Positions 63,641 through 64,000 of a stretch of DNA of 64,000 nt are shown piece after piece; position 1 is the first letter of the stretch; the number at the start of each line of letters is the position of its first letter. Location of the stretch: NCBI RefSeq assembly GCF_024585285.1, contig NZ_CP040755.1:2480001-2544000 (forward strand). Direction: 5' to 3'. Source of the stretch: Colwellia sp. M166. GTDB lineage: Bacteria; Pseudomonadota; Gammaproteobacteria; Enterobacterales; Alteromonadaceae. Position numbers and translations under genes: made by a program. Below the pieces are notes generated by a model, which saw nothing but the letters and a program-made list of their open reading frames with translations, searched no databases and was not told where the DNA came from.

Positions 63641-64000
63641 ATGAGTTTTTCTTCCTTAGCACTAGATAAATCACTTACCGATGCCGTGAAAGCTTTAGGC
63701 TATGAACAGCCAACACCGATTCAACAACAAGCGATTCCGGCTATTTTAGCTAATAAAGATATTATGGCAGGGGCACAAACAGGTACTGGTAAAACGGCCG
63801 CCTTTGCTTTACCTATTCTTCAACGCCTAAGTGAGAATATCCCTGCACAAAGACCGATCAGAGCCTTGGTATTAACACCAACCCGTGAGCTTGCTCAGCA
63901 AGTGTATAAAAGTTTTGTTAGCTATGCTGAAAATACCGAGCTAAATATTGCTGTTGCTTATGGCGGCGTAAGTATTAAACCGCAAATTGAAGCAATTGAA
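63641..64000 (+). CDS. DEAD-box RNA helicase, RhlE-like (3' end missing)
   Basis: The frame opens with ATG at 63641 and runs off the right edge after 120 residues. It shows the Q motif (GYEQPTPIQ), Walker A AQTGTGKT at 45-52 and motif Ia LTPTRELAQQ at about 78-87. It is clearly paralogous to RhlE at 60736. Only domain 1 is visible, so the subfamily is uncertain. Confidence 0.92.
   Translation, partial: MSFSSLALDKSLTDAVKALGYEQPTPIQQQAIPAILANKDIMAGAQTGTGKTAAFALPILQRLSENIPAQRPIRALVLTPTRELAQQVYKSFVSYAENTELNIAVAYGGVSIKPQIEAIE

Overview
The window is chromosomal DNA of a marine, probably cold-adapted gammaproteobacterium of the order Alteromonadales. The 16S rRNA region, the AT-rich codon use and the gene order point to Colwellia or a close relative. 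That assignment rests on recognition, not on a search. Almost everything is conserved core-genome DNA around the replication origin. I see no CRISPR array, prophage, insertion sequence or defence island.

Layout. (1) 1-2.7 kb: the 3' end of an S9 (dipeptidyl-peptidase IV-like) peptidase, a 550-base spacer with two inverted repeats and an FNR-like site, then a small DksA/TraR-type zinc-finger gene and a YdcH-family gene. (2) 2.7-9.7 kb, minus strand: the complete F1Fo ATP synthase operon atpIBEFHAGDC. (3) 9.9-14.2 kb, minus strand: parB, parA, rsmG, mnmG. (4) 14.2-14.6 kb: oriC, between mnmG and mioC as in Escherichia coli, with an AT-rich unwinding region, nine GATC sites and five DnaA boxes. 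(5) 14.6-19.0 kb, minus strand: mioC, mnmE, yidC, yidD, rnpA and rpmH, the last too short for most ORF callers. (6) 19.5-25.6 kb, plus strand: dnaA-dnaN-recF-gyrB, with a DnaA box inside the dnaA promoter and two perfect 16-bp parS sites inside recF. So the origin, initiator, clamp, gyrase, partition proteins and partition sites all lie within about 16 kb.

(7) 25.7-34.9 kb: glyQS, tusA, a Slt-type lytic transglycosylase, pepQ, yigZ and trkH. (8) 34.9-39.2 kb, minus strand: trkA, rsmB, fmt, def. Divergent from these are a LysM protein, dprA, smg and yrdD. This is the same neighbourhood as the E. coli trkA-rsmB-fmt-def-smf-smg-yrdD-tsaC-aroE-yrdB-yrdA block, but here it is interrupted by purEK, an acyl-CoA ligase, a secreted S9 peptidase, hemF and ompW (42.8-51 kb). 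(9) 51.1-52.8 kb: aroE, a DUF1488 gene and yrdA. (10) 53.0-59.5 kb: a complete rRNA operon (tandem promoters, boxA, 16S, tRNA-Ile, tRNA-Ala, 23S, 5S) followed by tRNA-Tyr. (11) 59.7-64 kb: an orphan OmpR-type response regulator, rhlE, yaiI, a hotdog thioesterase, a DUF2750 gene and the 5' part of a second DEAD-box helicase.

Highly expressed genes mostly point away from oriC (atp operon leftward, dnaA operon and rRNA rightward). The mioC-to-rpmH block is the exception and runs toward the origin. The most interesting signals are small and regulatory: parS inside recF, the origin architecture, a near-identical FNR-like 14-mer upstream of two separate genes, a recent 30-bp tandem duplication over the yrdD stop codon, and a structured element beside the rRNA promoter. 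I found no convincing undescribed multi-gene system.
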